Assembly (NCBI RefSeq): GCF_901709675.1
Contig: NC_051097.1
Location: 6,240,039-6,304,038, forward strand
Length of the DNA: 64,000 nucleotides
Source: Syngnathus acus
Taxonomy: Eukaryota > Chordata > Actinopteri > Syngnathiformes > Syngnathidae
Reading direction: 5' to 3'
The notes below the pieces were generated by a model. It saw only the letters and a program-made list of their open reading frames with translations, was not told the origin of the DNA and made no database searches. The translations under genes and the position numbers were made by a program. Positions 37,359-49,275 of the stretch are shown here, in pieces (the first letter of the stretch is position 1; every line of letters begins with the position of its first letter).

Positions 37359-40300
37359 ATGGATGAGCTGGTGAGAAGTTTGCCCTCCCCGAATCTCCCG
37401 GGGATGCAGCTGCCGCGTCTGGACACGCACAAGGGCTGGCTGTTTAAATGGACCAACTACTTGAAGGGATACCAGAGGCGATGGTTCGTCCTCAGCAACG
37501 GCCTGCTCTCCTATTACAGGTACCGTAAAAGTAACGGGACTGTGTGAAGGTCAACATTCCCCTGGACTTTGATGTCCTAAAAAATGTAAAACATTTTTTT
37601 ACTTATTTTATTTAGAGAATGGATACTTAAATTAAATAGTTATGTAAATAGAAGCCATTTAAAATGTTTATTTGAAATATGCATCTGAAACATATTTTGT
37701 AATACTTCTAAAATTGTGCAAGGAACAAAGGTGAGCATTATGAACAAAGATAAATTGATAGATGTTTTGTAATGTGGGAGGAAGTTTGAATAGCTTGGGG
37801 GGAAAAATACATTCATCATCTATCCATTAGACGAACCGCTTTATCTTCACAATGGTCGCAAACGTGCTGGAGCTTATTTCATGTATATTTTAAATGTATT
37901 ATTTTGTTCATCCTTCAGAACCCAGGCAGAGATGGGCCACACCTGCAGAGGAACCATTCCCCTGGCGGCTGCTCAAATCGAGCTGGGCGACGCGTGCCAC
38001 TTGCTGATAACCAACGGAGGGCGAAGCTATCACCTGAAGGCCACCTCTGAAGCAGAGTGTCAGCACTGGTTATCCACCCTGCAGCAGGCCAAAATCAACG
38101 CCAACGCTCTCATACATCACTCTGGTAAGGCTTACAGTGAGTCTACGTCATATTTAAATGCCTTGATAATGTTGTTTAATGCATATGGATTAGACAACTA
38201 GAGTATTATCCCTCCACCATCTGCACCACCTACCCTATGCAAAATAGCTTGACACGATGCCAGCTCAATTTAAGCGAGAGGAAACGTCCATGAGTGTAGA
38301 ACAGCTCGATTTACAGAAATATTAAAGGGACCAAAGTCTATGTTGTTGGTTTTTGCTCAGGGGGAGGAAATTGGCATTTCTTTCCAATATCGTCAATTAA
38401 TTGAGAAGATGCGAGAGTTTCAAACAAGTTTTGATCTTTTTTTTTGTCTCTCAACAAGCAGAAAGGCAAGTTCAACATCCTGAAAATGACAGTATGAAAA
38501 CAAATATTCATATTATTTCATTATAGTTTCACAAATAGGTCATATATTAATCACCTTTACCCAATACAAATAAGACTGAAAAATATTTTAAAAAAATGGG
38601 GAGGGTATTAGACTCTTTAGTTTTTAGATAGCAGACTATTGCAAGATGTTATGAAAAATCTTCCTCTGATTTTTAGCCACAATGTGAACCCAAATGGCCT
38701 GCAGGCATTCTGGGTGTGGACACAAGAGGGCAGTGTTGTCCAAGAAGGACCTGTCAAGGGCGAGGAGCAATACATAGAAACACATCATCCTGTCATCCAC
38801 AAGGCCACCTAACGTTATTATTTTTTTATGGGATGTTTGCTCCTGGCATGTAATGTCCTGTTATAAAATGAATTTAATATCCTACTGCAGTGTGAGTGGT
38901 ACGATGACGTACACTCTCTCGCACATGCGCCTCCTCTCCCCCTCTCTGGTTTGGACCACTATGACGACAGCAGGGATGAATGAATGAATGACCTTGCTTT
39001 AAGCGCCGCCTCCCCTTCTGGAAGCGCAAGAGGCAAAAAAAAAAAAAAAGGAGAGAGCGAGAGAGAGAGCAGGAAGATTTTCATTCAGAATATTGTTCAG
39101 CACTCCAGCTGGCAATAAGGCGGGATGAGTGCAGACTCCCCATTGAAAGTCACCTTGTAAGTAACCAGTTAATTGCTGCTTACTGCTCGGAAAAGATTAA
39201 GGCTTTAAAATAGAAGCTATAGCATCTGTGAGTGTTTTCATGCATGTGCAATTGCTGCTTTTTGTTTGCACTCACGGACATTTGGATACAGTAATTAGCA
39301 AACACGTCATTTATTTAAAGTTGGAGATTTTTTTGCATGAGTTCCTCATTGTACATTATTTTGATTCATTTTTAACATGAATATTTTGCTTTGATATTTT
39401 AGTAGTATTTGATTTGGGGTTATTAGATGCATGTACTTTTGTACTGATTACATTGACAATAGGTACTTTAATGGTCCCACTTACTCTGGCCATTTTAGCA
39501 TCAATAAAACTCCCTTAATAGTGAATCGAATATAATACAACAAAAGAGAATGAGGCTATTTTGTGTCCTTCAAAAAGGAAATTCAGCCTTTAGAAGAGTA
39601 ATGTAACAATAAAAATATGTATATACTGTGCATTTAATACATAGGCAACAAGGCCAAAAAAGACTTATATTAGAGATTGAAGATATGCTAACCGCACTGT
39701 AGTTACGCTGCAGGAAACCTTCAGCTTGTTGGAGAGTCCAACTTTGAGTTTGTCCTCCCACACGTGTCCATAGTAATGCTCTCGCTATCAATTGTGGGTG
39801 TGTTTGCGTTCATGAGTCACCAATGACACCCAGAAGCATCTCCAACTCTCCAAAGCACTTATACCTTTTAATCATATGTATTTCCACTCCACCATAAACC
39901 ATACGAGATTATTTTCCCCCCCCCCTGCTCTATATGGGTCATAAATCAACTCCAGGCATTCGAAGGGGTTTTCAACATTTGCCTTATAACATTCCCCCTC
40001 CTATTTTATTCATGTGCTTTGTCCTTATTCAAGCCTTTTGAAAAAGAATAGTTTATCTCCGACTAGGTCACCACTGAGTGAGTCCAGCCCACATGTCCTG
40101 CCCTGCTTTTAAAATCTCTGTGACTGATGGAGAGTCTCAGGGAAAGAAAGGGCGGCGGCAAATTGGACTGCGTCATCGCCCCCCATTTCTAAAAATAGCC
40201 AAGCCTCCTGACTGCACAGGCTTATGTTTCCAGGGCAACCGTCTTGATTCACAGCTTCCCCCTCATGTAAAAGGATGGAGTGTCTGGGATGGGCGGTGGA

Positions 40301-43300
40301 GTGTTTTCATCCACGCGCCTTGTCCCGTTAGCCTCATCTCAAGCAAACAACGAGGGAGCGGTGAAATATCATTTAGGGTTGTAGCGGGAGCCCAAATTTC
40401 ACTTGATTTGTCCAAAAGTACATTACACTACAAATATATGGTTGGTCATCTAATTATGCCAATGACAGATAGTGACAGGCAGAACAATTAAATGCTTTTC
40501 CATTTTGTTGTTACAGTTGGTTTCCTCCATGAGCTCACCACTTAAAGAAGTCAACCCAAACATTTTCTTTGTAATATGTTCTGTGTAATGTTTCCACCTG
40601 TTTTTAATCCATCTCAGGGGGCGACCATTTTTCCACTTGCTGACGACTGAAAATGACATCACAGTTACCACTTGGGTCACAACCAATCATGGCTCAGCTT
40701 CAGAAAACTGGTGCCCTGTGATTGGTTGGGACCTGAGGGTAAGTGTGATGTCATTTTCAGTCGACAGTACTTAGCAAAATGGCTGCCCACTGAGATCCAT
40801 AAAAAACGGGTGACTTTTGCTGCCAAGCTCATATTCCAAAAACGCAATATTAATCAGAATGCTGTATTTAGACTATTTGGGACACATAAAACACATAATT
40901 GTAAAGTAAAGAAAATTGAGGTTGACCCCTTTTGGTTGGGCATAAGTCAGCTGACATAGGATCAAGTACAAAAACTGTAGAAAATGAATGAATGTGTTGC
41001 TTTTTGTGATCTGTGAGCAGATGACTCAGGAGATGAAGAAAGTCCTGGCCCGCATGACGCTCGAGTCCTAAACCAAGGCGCGTTGAAGACATTGGCCAGT
41101 AAGCTGGATGATCTAAGCACCTGTAATGAGCTGATCGGAAAGCATGGCGCCGCCCTTCAGCGTTCCCTCGGCGAATTTGAGGATCCCCGCGGGTGCGTCA
41201 ACGGCGCAGACAAACTGAAGACGGTTAACGAGCGAGCCGCCCTCTTCCGCATCACCTCCAATGCTATGATCAATGTGAGTGTGAGCCTGCAGCCTTCCTC
41301 ATTATCTGTTGCTCTCTCCCCCGGGCTGGAGTCGGGCGGGGGTGGGGGTCATCTAAGTTCTCTGTTGTGTTCTCACCTCAGGCTTGTCGTGACTTTGTGG
41401 ATGTAGCGCAGTCTCAAAATAGGAGGTGGCAGAAAACCCTGCAGCATGAGCAAGAGCAGCGTCACTATCTGGAGACCACCATTGAGCAGCTAGCCAAACA
41501 GCACAACAGCCTGGAGACGGCCTGGAGGGAGAAGCCCACCTCGTACACAGGTGAGAGACGCAATGAAATCCAAATAGTGGAAGCCGCTTTTTTTGGGATG
41601 ATTGTTTCAGACGACCATGGCCCTTCTGTTCTTTAGTATACACTCACTAATATCCCAAAAGAACTAACATGCTGTGTGCAGGTGTGCAGAGATCGTGCGA
41701 GGTGGACGGGAGTGACGAGAATGATGAATTCTTCGACGCCATGGAGGACGCGCCTTCATTCATAACGGTGAACGCGGAAACCAAACACAGGTGAAATTTT
41801 GTGTCTGTGCTAAATTCATTTGTCTTTCTGTCGTTCTTCACCAAGACAATTCTTTCTCTCAGGCGCTCAGGGAGTAGTCAGAGTATGATGAGTGGTGGAG
41901 TCCCCAGTGACTGGACCTTAAATGAGAATGTAGGTGGCTTACTTCTTCTTCGGCACACGGAAACAAACAAATTGCAGCCTCTTACCATTTTTTTTCAGGA
42001 CACCTCAGACTCGAACCACATGCAGCTACGCAGAACAAGACGCAGCCGTATTCCAGACAAACCGAATTACTCCCTCAACCTTTGGAGCATCATGAAGAAC
42101 TGTATCGGCAAAGACTTATCAAAGATACCCATGCCTGTAAATGCGTCGCCGAAGATTTCAAACCACCAACGGAATTCTATTTGACTCGATGGCATTCCTT
42201 CCGTCTCGCCGATTGTTGGCAGGTCAACTTCAACGAGCCGCTCTCGATGCTGCAGCGTCTGACCGAGGATGTGGAGTACAGCGAGCTCCTGGACCGGGCG
42301 GCTCGCTGCGGCGACTCCTTGGAGCAGATGTGCCTGGTGTCCGCCTTCTCCGTCTCCTCCTACTCCACCACCACCTATCGCACATCCAAACCCTTCAACC
42401 CTCTACTTGGGGAGACCTACGAGCTTGACCGGCTGCAGGAATACGGCTACCGCTCCATCTGTGAGCAGGTGGGTTGAAGTCCCCAAATTCTACAAACATG
42501 GTACATTTTAGGGAAAAATGAACAAGGATCAATTTTAAGTATTATAAAATAGGGAGTTACTTATCATTACCCTGTTTGGTGTACTTCCAGGTGAGTCATC
42601 ACCCACCAGCTGCTGCCCACCACGTGACCTCACAGCGAGGATGGACCCTATGGCAACACATCACTATTGACAGCAAGTTCCGTGGGAAGTACATCTCTGT
42701 CGTGCCACTCGGTAAGAAGACAAAGCGGCGTGTGCTTTCATGCCTTCCAACGTCAAAAGTCAAAGTCCCAATGATCGTCACACACACATCTGGGTGTGGT
42801 GAAATTTGTCCTCTGCATTTAACCCATCCCCATGTGATTTTGATCCATCCCCTGGGGGAGAGGGGAGCAAAACCCGATATGAGCCGTGAATGAAACTGAA
42901 TTTACCTTTAAAAAAAAAATACAATTGGAGGAAAGGAATTATAAGGATTAAATAAAAATAATAATAATACAACCGTATCGATGAGTATTAGTCAGTACGT
43001 AATTTTCCAGTGCATTACTGCCATCTATTGGTAAGGAATGTGAACCAAGCATCCTGCTGACCTAGTACCATTAATAAGTATTATAAACTGTGGCTACACA
43101 TACATATATTTGTTCATGGTATACCTCAGTGTCCTTCCATCCAAAATAGGGAAGATTCACTTGCAGTTCCACTCAAGCGGGAACCACTACGTGTGGAGCA
43201 AAGTGACCTCAACAGTTCACAATATCATTGTGGGGAAACTCTGGATTGATCAGGTTGGGTTTCCCTCATTTTGTGCGCATCCAGTAAATTGTTCATTAAG

Positions 43301-44385
43301 TTGAAGCCATTCATGAGTAAGTCAAAGATTTTTTGTTCTTGTTCCTGACAGTCAGGTGACATTGACGTTGTAAACATCACCACCAAGGATACCTGCCATC
43401 TCAAGTTCTCGCCCTACAGCTACTTCTCCAGAGACGTCCCCCGTAAAGTACGACAGCAGCCCTGTGTTCTGTCTGGTGAGACTCGCAAACGTACGCAGAG
43501 CTGTAACTGAGTGTTTTATTTTCCAGGTGACGGGCATGGTGGAGGACTGTGAGGGCACATCGCATTACATCCTATCAGGAACGTGGGATGAAAAGATGGA
43601 AAGTGCCAAAATAGTGGATAGCAGTCAAGGAAGCGGTGGCTCAGAAGGCAAACAAAAAACTGTTTATCAGACTCTTCAGCCAAAGCTGCTGTGGAAGAAA
43701 TACCCTCTCCCGTACGCCTTTACAAAATCGTTAGCACCTTCTCTGCAAATACCAAACGTGCCATCTCTCACTTCATCTCCCCTTTGGCTCCCTCAGGGAC
43801 AATGCCGAGAACATGCATTATTTCTCCGCCTTGGCTTTGACTCTGAATGAGCCAGAGGAGGGGGTCGCGCCCACCGACAGCCGCATGCGTCCGGACCAGC
43901 GGCTGATGGAGGCCGGCTTGTGGGATGAAGCCAACACGCAGAAGCAGCGTCTGGAGGAGTGTCAGAGGCTAGAGAGGAAGAGGAGAGAGGTCCAAAGCAT
44001 GCAGGGCATCGAGGAAGGCAAGCCCTTTAAATATACCATCTAATACCATCATTGTTGTCCCACAATTTAATTGTACAATTTGTGCTGTAGCATGGTCAGA
44101 GTGTCATTTTAAGTGCTTAGCATTAGCACATTAGCATTGATTCTGTTAATGTATTTGCAAGATTAGTCGAAATGGTGTGGTTGGAGACTTACCAATCGAT
44201 TTGATGCGATATCAATTAGTCCTTAATATGGCGTGCGTGCAGGGCAAGAAGTGGAAGTGTACCAGCCGCTTTGGTTCGAGAAGAGAACAGATGAAACAAC
44301 AAGAGAAAGCAGCTACATCTACAGGGGAGGCTACTGGGAGGCCAAAGAGAGGCAGGACTGGAGCATGTGCCCCGAAATCTTTTAG
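37359..44385 (+). CDS. osbp2: Oxysterol-binding protein 2 (ORP4)
   Basis: Fourteen coding exons give 739 aa: 37359-37519, 37919-38124, 41021-41274, 41382-41550, 41682-41790, 41863-41929, 41999-42136, 42223-42468, 42591-42711, 43150-43253, 43352-43447, 43527-43711, 43797-44017, 44243-44385. OSBP-family proteins bind sterols and PI4P at ER-Golgi contact sites. Visible: a PH domain from about residue 22 to 115 ([22 protein letters not shown]); a coiled-coil segment; a textbook FFAT motif (EFFDAMED, exon 5) that binds VAP on the ER; and the ORD lipid-binding domain with the family fingerprint EQVSHHPP across the exon 8/9 junction. The C-terminus is [16 protein letters not shown]. The last intron (44018-44242) begins with GC instead of GT. 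Assignment to OSBP2 rather than OSBP rests on the 22q12-type neighbours (slc35e4, smtn, inpp5j). Confidence 0.93.
38880..39156 (+). promoter_or_regulatory. osbp2: Candidate internal promoter and alternative first exon of osbp2
   Basis: Inside the 2.9-kb intron 2, a GC-rich and purine-rich patch is followed by a leader-like sequence with an ATG at 39125 and a strong donor CACCTT|GTAAGT ending at 39156. Human OSBP2 is known to make short forms lacking the PH domain from downstream promoters. Joined to exon 3 the small frame would stop at once, so this exon would be a 5' UTR and translation would begin later. This is inference. Confidence 0.3.
40595..40812. repeat. Long inverted repeat, MITE-like fold-back element
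   Basis: Left arm (about 40595-40689) and right arm (about 40719-40812) are near reverse complements. The inner ends are AACCAATCA and TGATTGGTT, with about 29 bases between them. Shared blocks include GACTGAAAATGACATCACA (left) and its complement. The outer arms (TTTTTAATCCATCTCAG against CTGAGATCCATAAAAAA) extend the pairing. It lies in osbp2 intron 2. No family name can be given. Confidence 0.7.
42748..42925 (+). repeat. Dispersed fish repeat fragment with A-rich end
   Basis: The segment containing GTGAAATTTGTCCTCTGCAT and TTAACCCATCCCC resembles a very common interspersed sequence of fish genomes as I remember it. It ends in an A-run at about 42909-42918. It lies in osbp2 intron 9. Whether it is SINE- or DNA-transposon-derived cannot be settled here. 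Confidence 0.45.
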
Positions 44386-45609
44386 CGCAAATGGAAGCTG
44401 TCACTTAGACATCATGGGCTCCTGTCTACGGTCAGATCATATCTGGCCCAAAACAGGTTTGTTGTTCTCAAACCTGGGAAGACACACTTATTGATGCTTG
44501 CTTCTTTTGACAAGGGACTTCAGGCCTTTAATGGACCCTGCTTCGTTTCCATTGTTACATTCTGGTGCTGCCTGAATGGGACTAAGCTGCTTGGCAAGTA
44601 AATGCTTTGGAAACGATATTAGCTATTGCTAGGTTGTAAATTCATTTTACTTTTCCATTTTAAAACTGAATGAACGAGTAAAATGACATCATCATTGTTC
44701 CTGGAGAACAGTTATCATCCATCTTGAGATGTATACAATATAATTTTTAAATACAGTAGACGATAAAGTGAAAGGGAAATGCACCTTTAATGAAATTATG
44801 CATATATGTATAATTGATTGAGTCTAGAAAATTTGGAGTTAGACAGCAACAAATGGGGGCCTTGTTGGACCTATTAGAAATGATAGTTATAGCACTGGTT
44901 TCACTCTTGTAATTACTGTTTAGAGTTGTCTGCAATAAGTTAACTGCCCTGTTACTTGAGAAAAAAACTCAGGCAGATTAGCAAATTGTGTTTTATAATG
45001 CACAAAAACATAATTTATTCCGAATGCTAATTTATCCATAAAAAATCCTATTGCATTAAGAAACTAAATGGGCTAGAAAAGCAACACAAATACTGAAGGC
45101 TTCATGCGCAGCTCCGCTCTAGTAAGGACGATTAAAAATAATAATAATACGAATAATCTGTTTGTTGTACAAATATGAGTCACTGGTTGACTTTTGCCTG
45201 TCTATAGGAAACATAGTAGAAGTAGAAACATGTCATTCAGATTTACTGTAAAAATTTCCATATTTACTTGAATATCCCTAACATGGCTGTAAACAAATTA
45301 TAATGTAAATATCATATGTCAGGTTAGATTATAATCTAAACCATATGAATATTTATTCATATAACTTTTTAGTTCAGATAAAGCACAACAGTGAAGTTTA
45401 CCTGCAAGTTACCCAAATATCAAGCTTTTGACACTACGTGGACTGTACCAATGGATGTTTTATTAGGGGGGTTTTAGATTTGAGCACCTGTTTAAAAAGT
45501 GTGAATATCTTTCACCCAACTCTGAGTGGACCATTAATGGAACATGTGAACTCACCATTTGTGCCCGACGACCTTCAAAATGTTACCCTTTTTTTTTTTC
45601 TTCAATAAA
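44386..45609 (+). other. osbp2: osbp2 3' UTR
   Basis: Non-coding sequence to AATAAA at 45604-45609. No other coding signal. Confidence 0.45.
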
Positions 45610-46250
45610 AACACAAAGCTATCGCTGAGACGGTGTTTGCTGTCCACGCTGGCGTATGTTTACAAGGTGTATGAATGCAATATCAATATAGTTCTACACT
45701 AAATAAACAATTTTGTGGTAACTATTTAAGTTGAAAACAAACATGATGACTCCACACGTTATAGGTTCTTTGAAGATTCAAGTTATGTCATTCTTTTCAC
45801 ATCACAAACAAAGCCTTTCATCTCATATCAAATATCTGTATATGTCTGAGAGAAAATGCCTCTTAACTTGATGATGGAGTTTTTTTCCCCCAAGTTATCA
45901 TACTACTTTGGGAAATAGTAGAAATTTCTAAAGTTGTCACTTTTCAAGGTGATTATAAACATTAATATTCAAAATTTCTGCTGCCACAATGCGAAGGCCT
46001 CATGACTGGCTTTGGCTTTCACCTCTTCGACTCTAAAATGTTGCACTGGCCCTTTAAGAAAAGAAAAAAAATCAAAACACGCGATGCAGTCGACGTTTTT
46101 TTGAGTCCGCCTTGTTGCAGTGAAGCTGCGATGTTTTCCAGCGGTCACTCAATGCGCTCGTCGAAAGATATAACAAGAAGCGGCAAATCTTAAACGTGCT
46201 TTTGGGAAAACGCGCTTGAATGCAAACTATAGTGTAGACAACATCACGAA
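45610..46250. other. Intergenic region between osbp2 and slc35e4
   Basis: No gene recognised. A 63-codon open frame at 46002 has no family resemblance. Confidence 0.4.
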
Positions 46251-46360
46251 CCCGGAAGTAAAAGGTGAAACTGTTTTTGGTAGACCTCTAACTAGCCACG
46301 AGCTAGCGTTAGCATCACAACACGAGTGAGGAGCCCGGCTCCTTGTAAAGGTCAAATAAG
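46251..46360 (+). promoter_or_regulatory. slc35e4: slc35e4 promoter and untranslated first exon
   Basis: An ETS site CCCGGAAGT at 46251-46259 is followed by a leader that ends in the donor AATAAG|GTAAGC at 46360. The matching acceptor is CCTCAACAG ending at 47266. Confidence 0.5.
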
Positions 46361-47266
46361 GTAAGCGTTTATTGTCAACAAATTACTGTTGTCTTTTTAC
46401 ATAAGCGTTTAACACGTGGTGTTCTGTATTACTACATTAATTTAAAGCGGAGCAATTTATCGTGGGATTAAAGGGTTCGCTGTTAGCTATTTTACGCTTA
46501 AAAGCGAGCTCATATTTAGTGACCTTACAAATAATATTCTGGAAGTCTTCTGCACGCTATGATGGTTTATCAACACGAGCTGCTATTCAAATAGATCACT
46601 GATGATTCTTGAAGTTTCTACTTTGAAGTGTATACGGTCATTTCTGCCATTACGTCATCCCCGTTTTTTTCCGCTCTGGTGTGTCACGGGCAGTTTGGTC
46701 AGGTCGGGAAGCAATTTTGAAACCTGAGCACTACATTAGTGCTCCCGTGTGTGGTTTTGTAGGAAGCAATGCAGTGCATTCGTACACAGACAAGTTGTTA
46801 GGCAGCAGGCTACGTCATCAAAATAGAAGCACGTGGACAGAGGAGGCGAGTGCAGCAAAAATGTCAACATTCTTTCCCAGTTCTTTCAAAAAAAAACACT
46901 GAAACATTTCCCAAATGTTTTAACATATATGCCATGATTTGATTAAAACATTTCGTCATTTCAATTGAAGGCGAAACATTTTTCTGAGGGTTTTGTGCCA
47001 TACATGGCCCTCAAGCGTCTTTTGTAATGGGCCTGCCAGAAGAAGAGTCTCAGCATTCAAGAGAATATAGAAGCCTTGCATATACTTTGGGTAGGACAGA
47101 ATTAAAAATCCAAAGCTTGTCAGACAAGCTGGGCGAGTCGCTCTTCCACGCCCGTCGCACTCGTTGGTGGCGGTAAATGAATGGCTTTCCACATCAGATT
47201 AATTATTAAAAATTAAATACCTATACTTTTTCACCCTTAATGTGTGGTGTCTGTGTTTCCTCAACA
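46361..47266 (+). other. slc35e4: slc35e4 leader intron
   Basis: Intron inferred from the donor at 46361 (GTAAGC) and the acceptor at 47266. A 73-codon open frame at 46681 within it is not supported as a gene. Confidence 0.45.
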
Positions 47267-47275
47267 GTGAGCAGG

Positions 47276-47290
47276 ATGTTCTCATCATGA
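47276..47290 (+). promoter_or_regulatory. slc35e4: Minimal uORF overlapping the slc35e4 start
   Basis: ATG TTC TCA TCA TGA is read in another frame. Its stop codon overlaps the main ATG by the shared ATGA. Confidence 0.55.
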
Positions 47291-49139
47291 TCCACGCCGA
47301 TGGCTACTCAAAGTACGAGGCGAACACGCAGCCGGGAACCAGGAGGAGACCCCCAGCAGAGATGCTCCATCTTCTCTCTGCGGTTATTATTTGGCTGGTG
47401 ACTGGCACCACCATCTCCAGCCTCAACAAATGGATCTTTGCCGTGTACAACTTCAGGTACCCCCTGCTGCTGTCCGCTCTGCACATGCTTACGGCCATCG
47501 TGGTGGACTACGGCTTGATCAAACTGCGGGTGATCAACCACACGGGGGCGACAGATCAGGACTTGACCCCGGAGGCTAAATGTAAAGTCTTCCTGCTGAG
47601 TCTTACGTTTTGCGCCAGCATCGCCTTTGGCAACATGGGGCTGAACTATGTGCAGCTGTCTTTTGCGCAAATGATCTACACTACCACGCCGCTCTTCACG
47701 CTGGCCATCTCCACTCTGATCTTGGGCAAGCAGCATCACATCCTCAAATACACAGCCATGATGCCCATCTGCCTAGGGGCCTCCTTCAGCATCATGGGGG
47801 AGGTCCAGTACGACCAGACCGGCTGCCTGTTTGTCATCGCAGCCACCATGTTCAGGGGTGTCAAGTCCATTCAACAGAGTAAGTCATACTTAAATCACTT
47901 TTCGTCTGTCTCAGGTTCCTCGATTTAGTTCACTCAAATGTTGTTTCAATTTCCTAAATTAATATATGTGAATAAATAATTAGTGAATTGATGTTGTGTA
48001 AGTAATAAAATTACCCCTACTAGTAAATAGAACTAATCTCTATAGTTAAATGTATCGTTTCATATCAAGTCATTCTAAATACTAAAATAAAAAATATATT
48101 AATTCATTAATTTTTGTCTCAGAATTTCAAATTTAAGGCTTCTTATCGGGGCTAACTTTGGGAAGGAAGTAGAAACACATTTTTGTCTTTTTCTGTCCTT
48201 TTACAGTGTGTAACTTACAAATTTCCTTGTATAACTCTACTACACACAAAATTACACACATTGGCCTACTGTGGTGCAGCTTTTGAGCTATAACGAGATT
48301 TTTCCAAAGAGTTCCAGCAGCGAAGTGGTAGAACTGAGACACATTCCACTGGAATGAATGTCATGTGGACCGCGCCCTCATTGAATGTACCCAATGTTCC
48401 AATCCCATCTTCTTTTTTTGTGGGTAGAAGAAATGATTGCCGCAAGCTCAACTTGAGTATGTTTCTCTTGTGAGTAGATAAGTGCCTCTAACATGCTATA
48501 TGAAAAGTGGATGGCAGCATGATTACATGATTTTGATAGATTCCCCACTCATAGTTGGGCAAAGCTGACATGACAAACTTGTATTTTTCCTGACTCCATT
48601 GTGTGGATTGGACGTCTGAACAAGATCATTTCCCCTCAGGCAATCTTCTCCAGGAGGAGAAGATCAACTCTGTGTTCCTGCTCTACCTGATGTCCATCCC
48701 CAGTTTCCTCATCCTGGCCGTGGCGGCCCTGGCGCTGGAGAACTGGGCCTTGCTCGAGTCGCCGCTGCACTACGACCGGCGCCTGTGGGTCTTCATCCTG
48801 CTCAGCTGCCTGGGCTCGGTCATGTACAACCTGGCCAGCAGCTGCGTCATCACGCTCACGTCCGCCGTCACACTCCACATCCTGGGTAACCTGAGCGTGG
48901 TGGGCAACCTCCTGCTCTCTCAGCTTCTCTTCGGCAGCGAGCTGTCCTCCCTGAGCTGCGCCGGCGTCGTCCTCACTCTATCCGGCATGCTCATCTATCA
49001 GAACTCTGAGTTCATTATCAGCTACATGGACACGCGCAAAGCCAAAGCGACGGATTCACAAGGTGAGAACAAAATGGATACCACTGAAATGAGATGCCAG
49101 CAAAGAACAGAGCAAGATAAAGAGCACAAGACAGACTGA
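47287..49139 (+). CDS. slc35e4: SLC35E4, orphan nucleotide-sugar/triose-phosphate-type transporter
   Basis: Two coding exons (47287-47878 and 48640-49139) give 363 aa; human SLC35E4 is about 350 aa. It is a multi-pass membrane protein of the drug/metabolite transporter superfamily (TPT/EamA fold). The family sits in Golgi/ER membranes and its substrate is unknown. About ten hydrophobic segments are visible, beginning LLSAVIIWLVTGTTISSLNKWIF (the SLNKW motif is typical of SLC35E). The inner repeat carries LNYVQLSFAQMIYTTTPLF, and the second half has LTSAVTLHILGNLSVVGNLL. The tail is hydrophilic. The ATG at 47287 is preceded by a five-codon upstream frame at 47276 whose TGA overlaps the start (ATGA). 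No lesion is seen. Confidence 0.93.
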
Positions 49140-49224
49140 ACTGAAGTCAAAACAAAAATGTTCTTAACAATAATACATTCTATGTGCACCCCACTAGTCT
49201 AAATGCGGGATTCTGCCTGATTCA

Positions 49225-49275
49225 TATTTTACAAATACAATATTAATCAGAATGCCGTGTTTAGACTAGTGAATT
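49225..49275 (+). repeat. DNA-transposon fragment shared with the 40.8-kb element
   Basis: CAATATTAATCAGAATGCCG and GTGTTTAGACTAGT match 40846-40882 (CAATATTAATCAGAATGCTG, GTATTTAGACTATT). This suggests two copies of one repeat family in the window. Confidence 0.55.

Noticed and set aside
11330-43030. CTAGTGGC / GAGGGCAGTG short motifs (for example near 9820, 11350, 27465, 30905 and 43025).
   Set aside because: Too short and too common in vertebrate genomes to define an element here.
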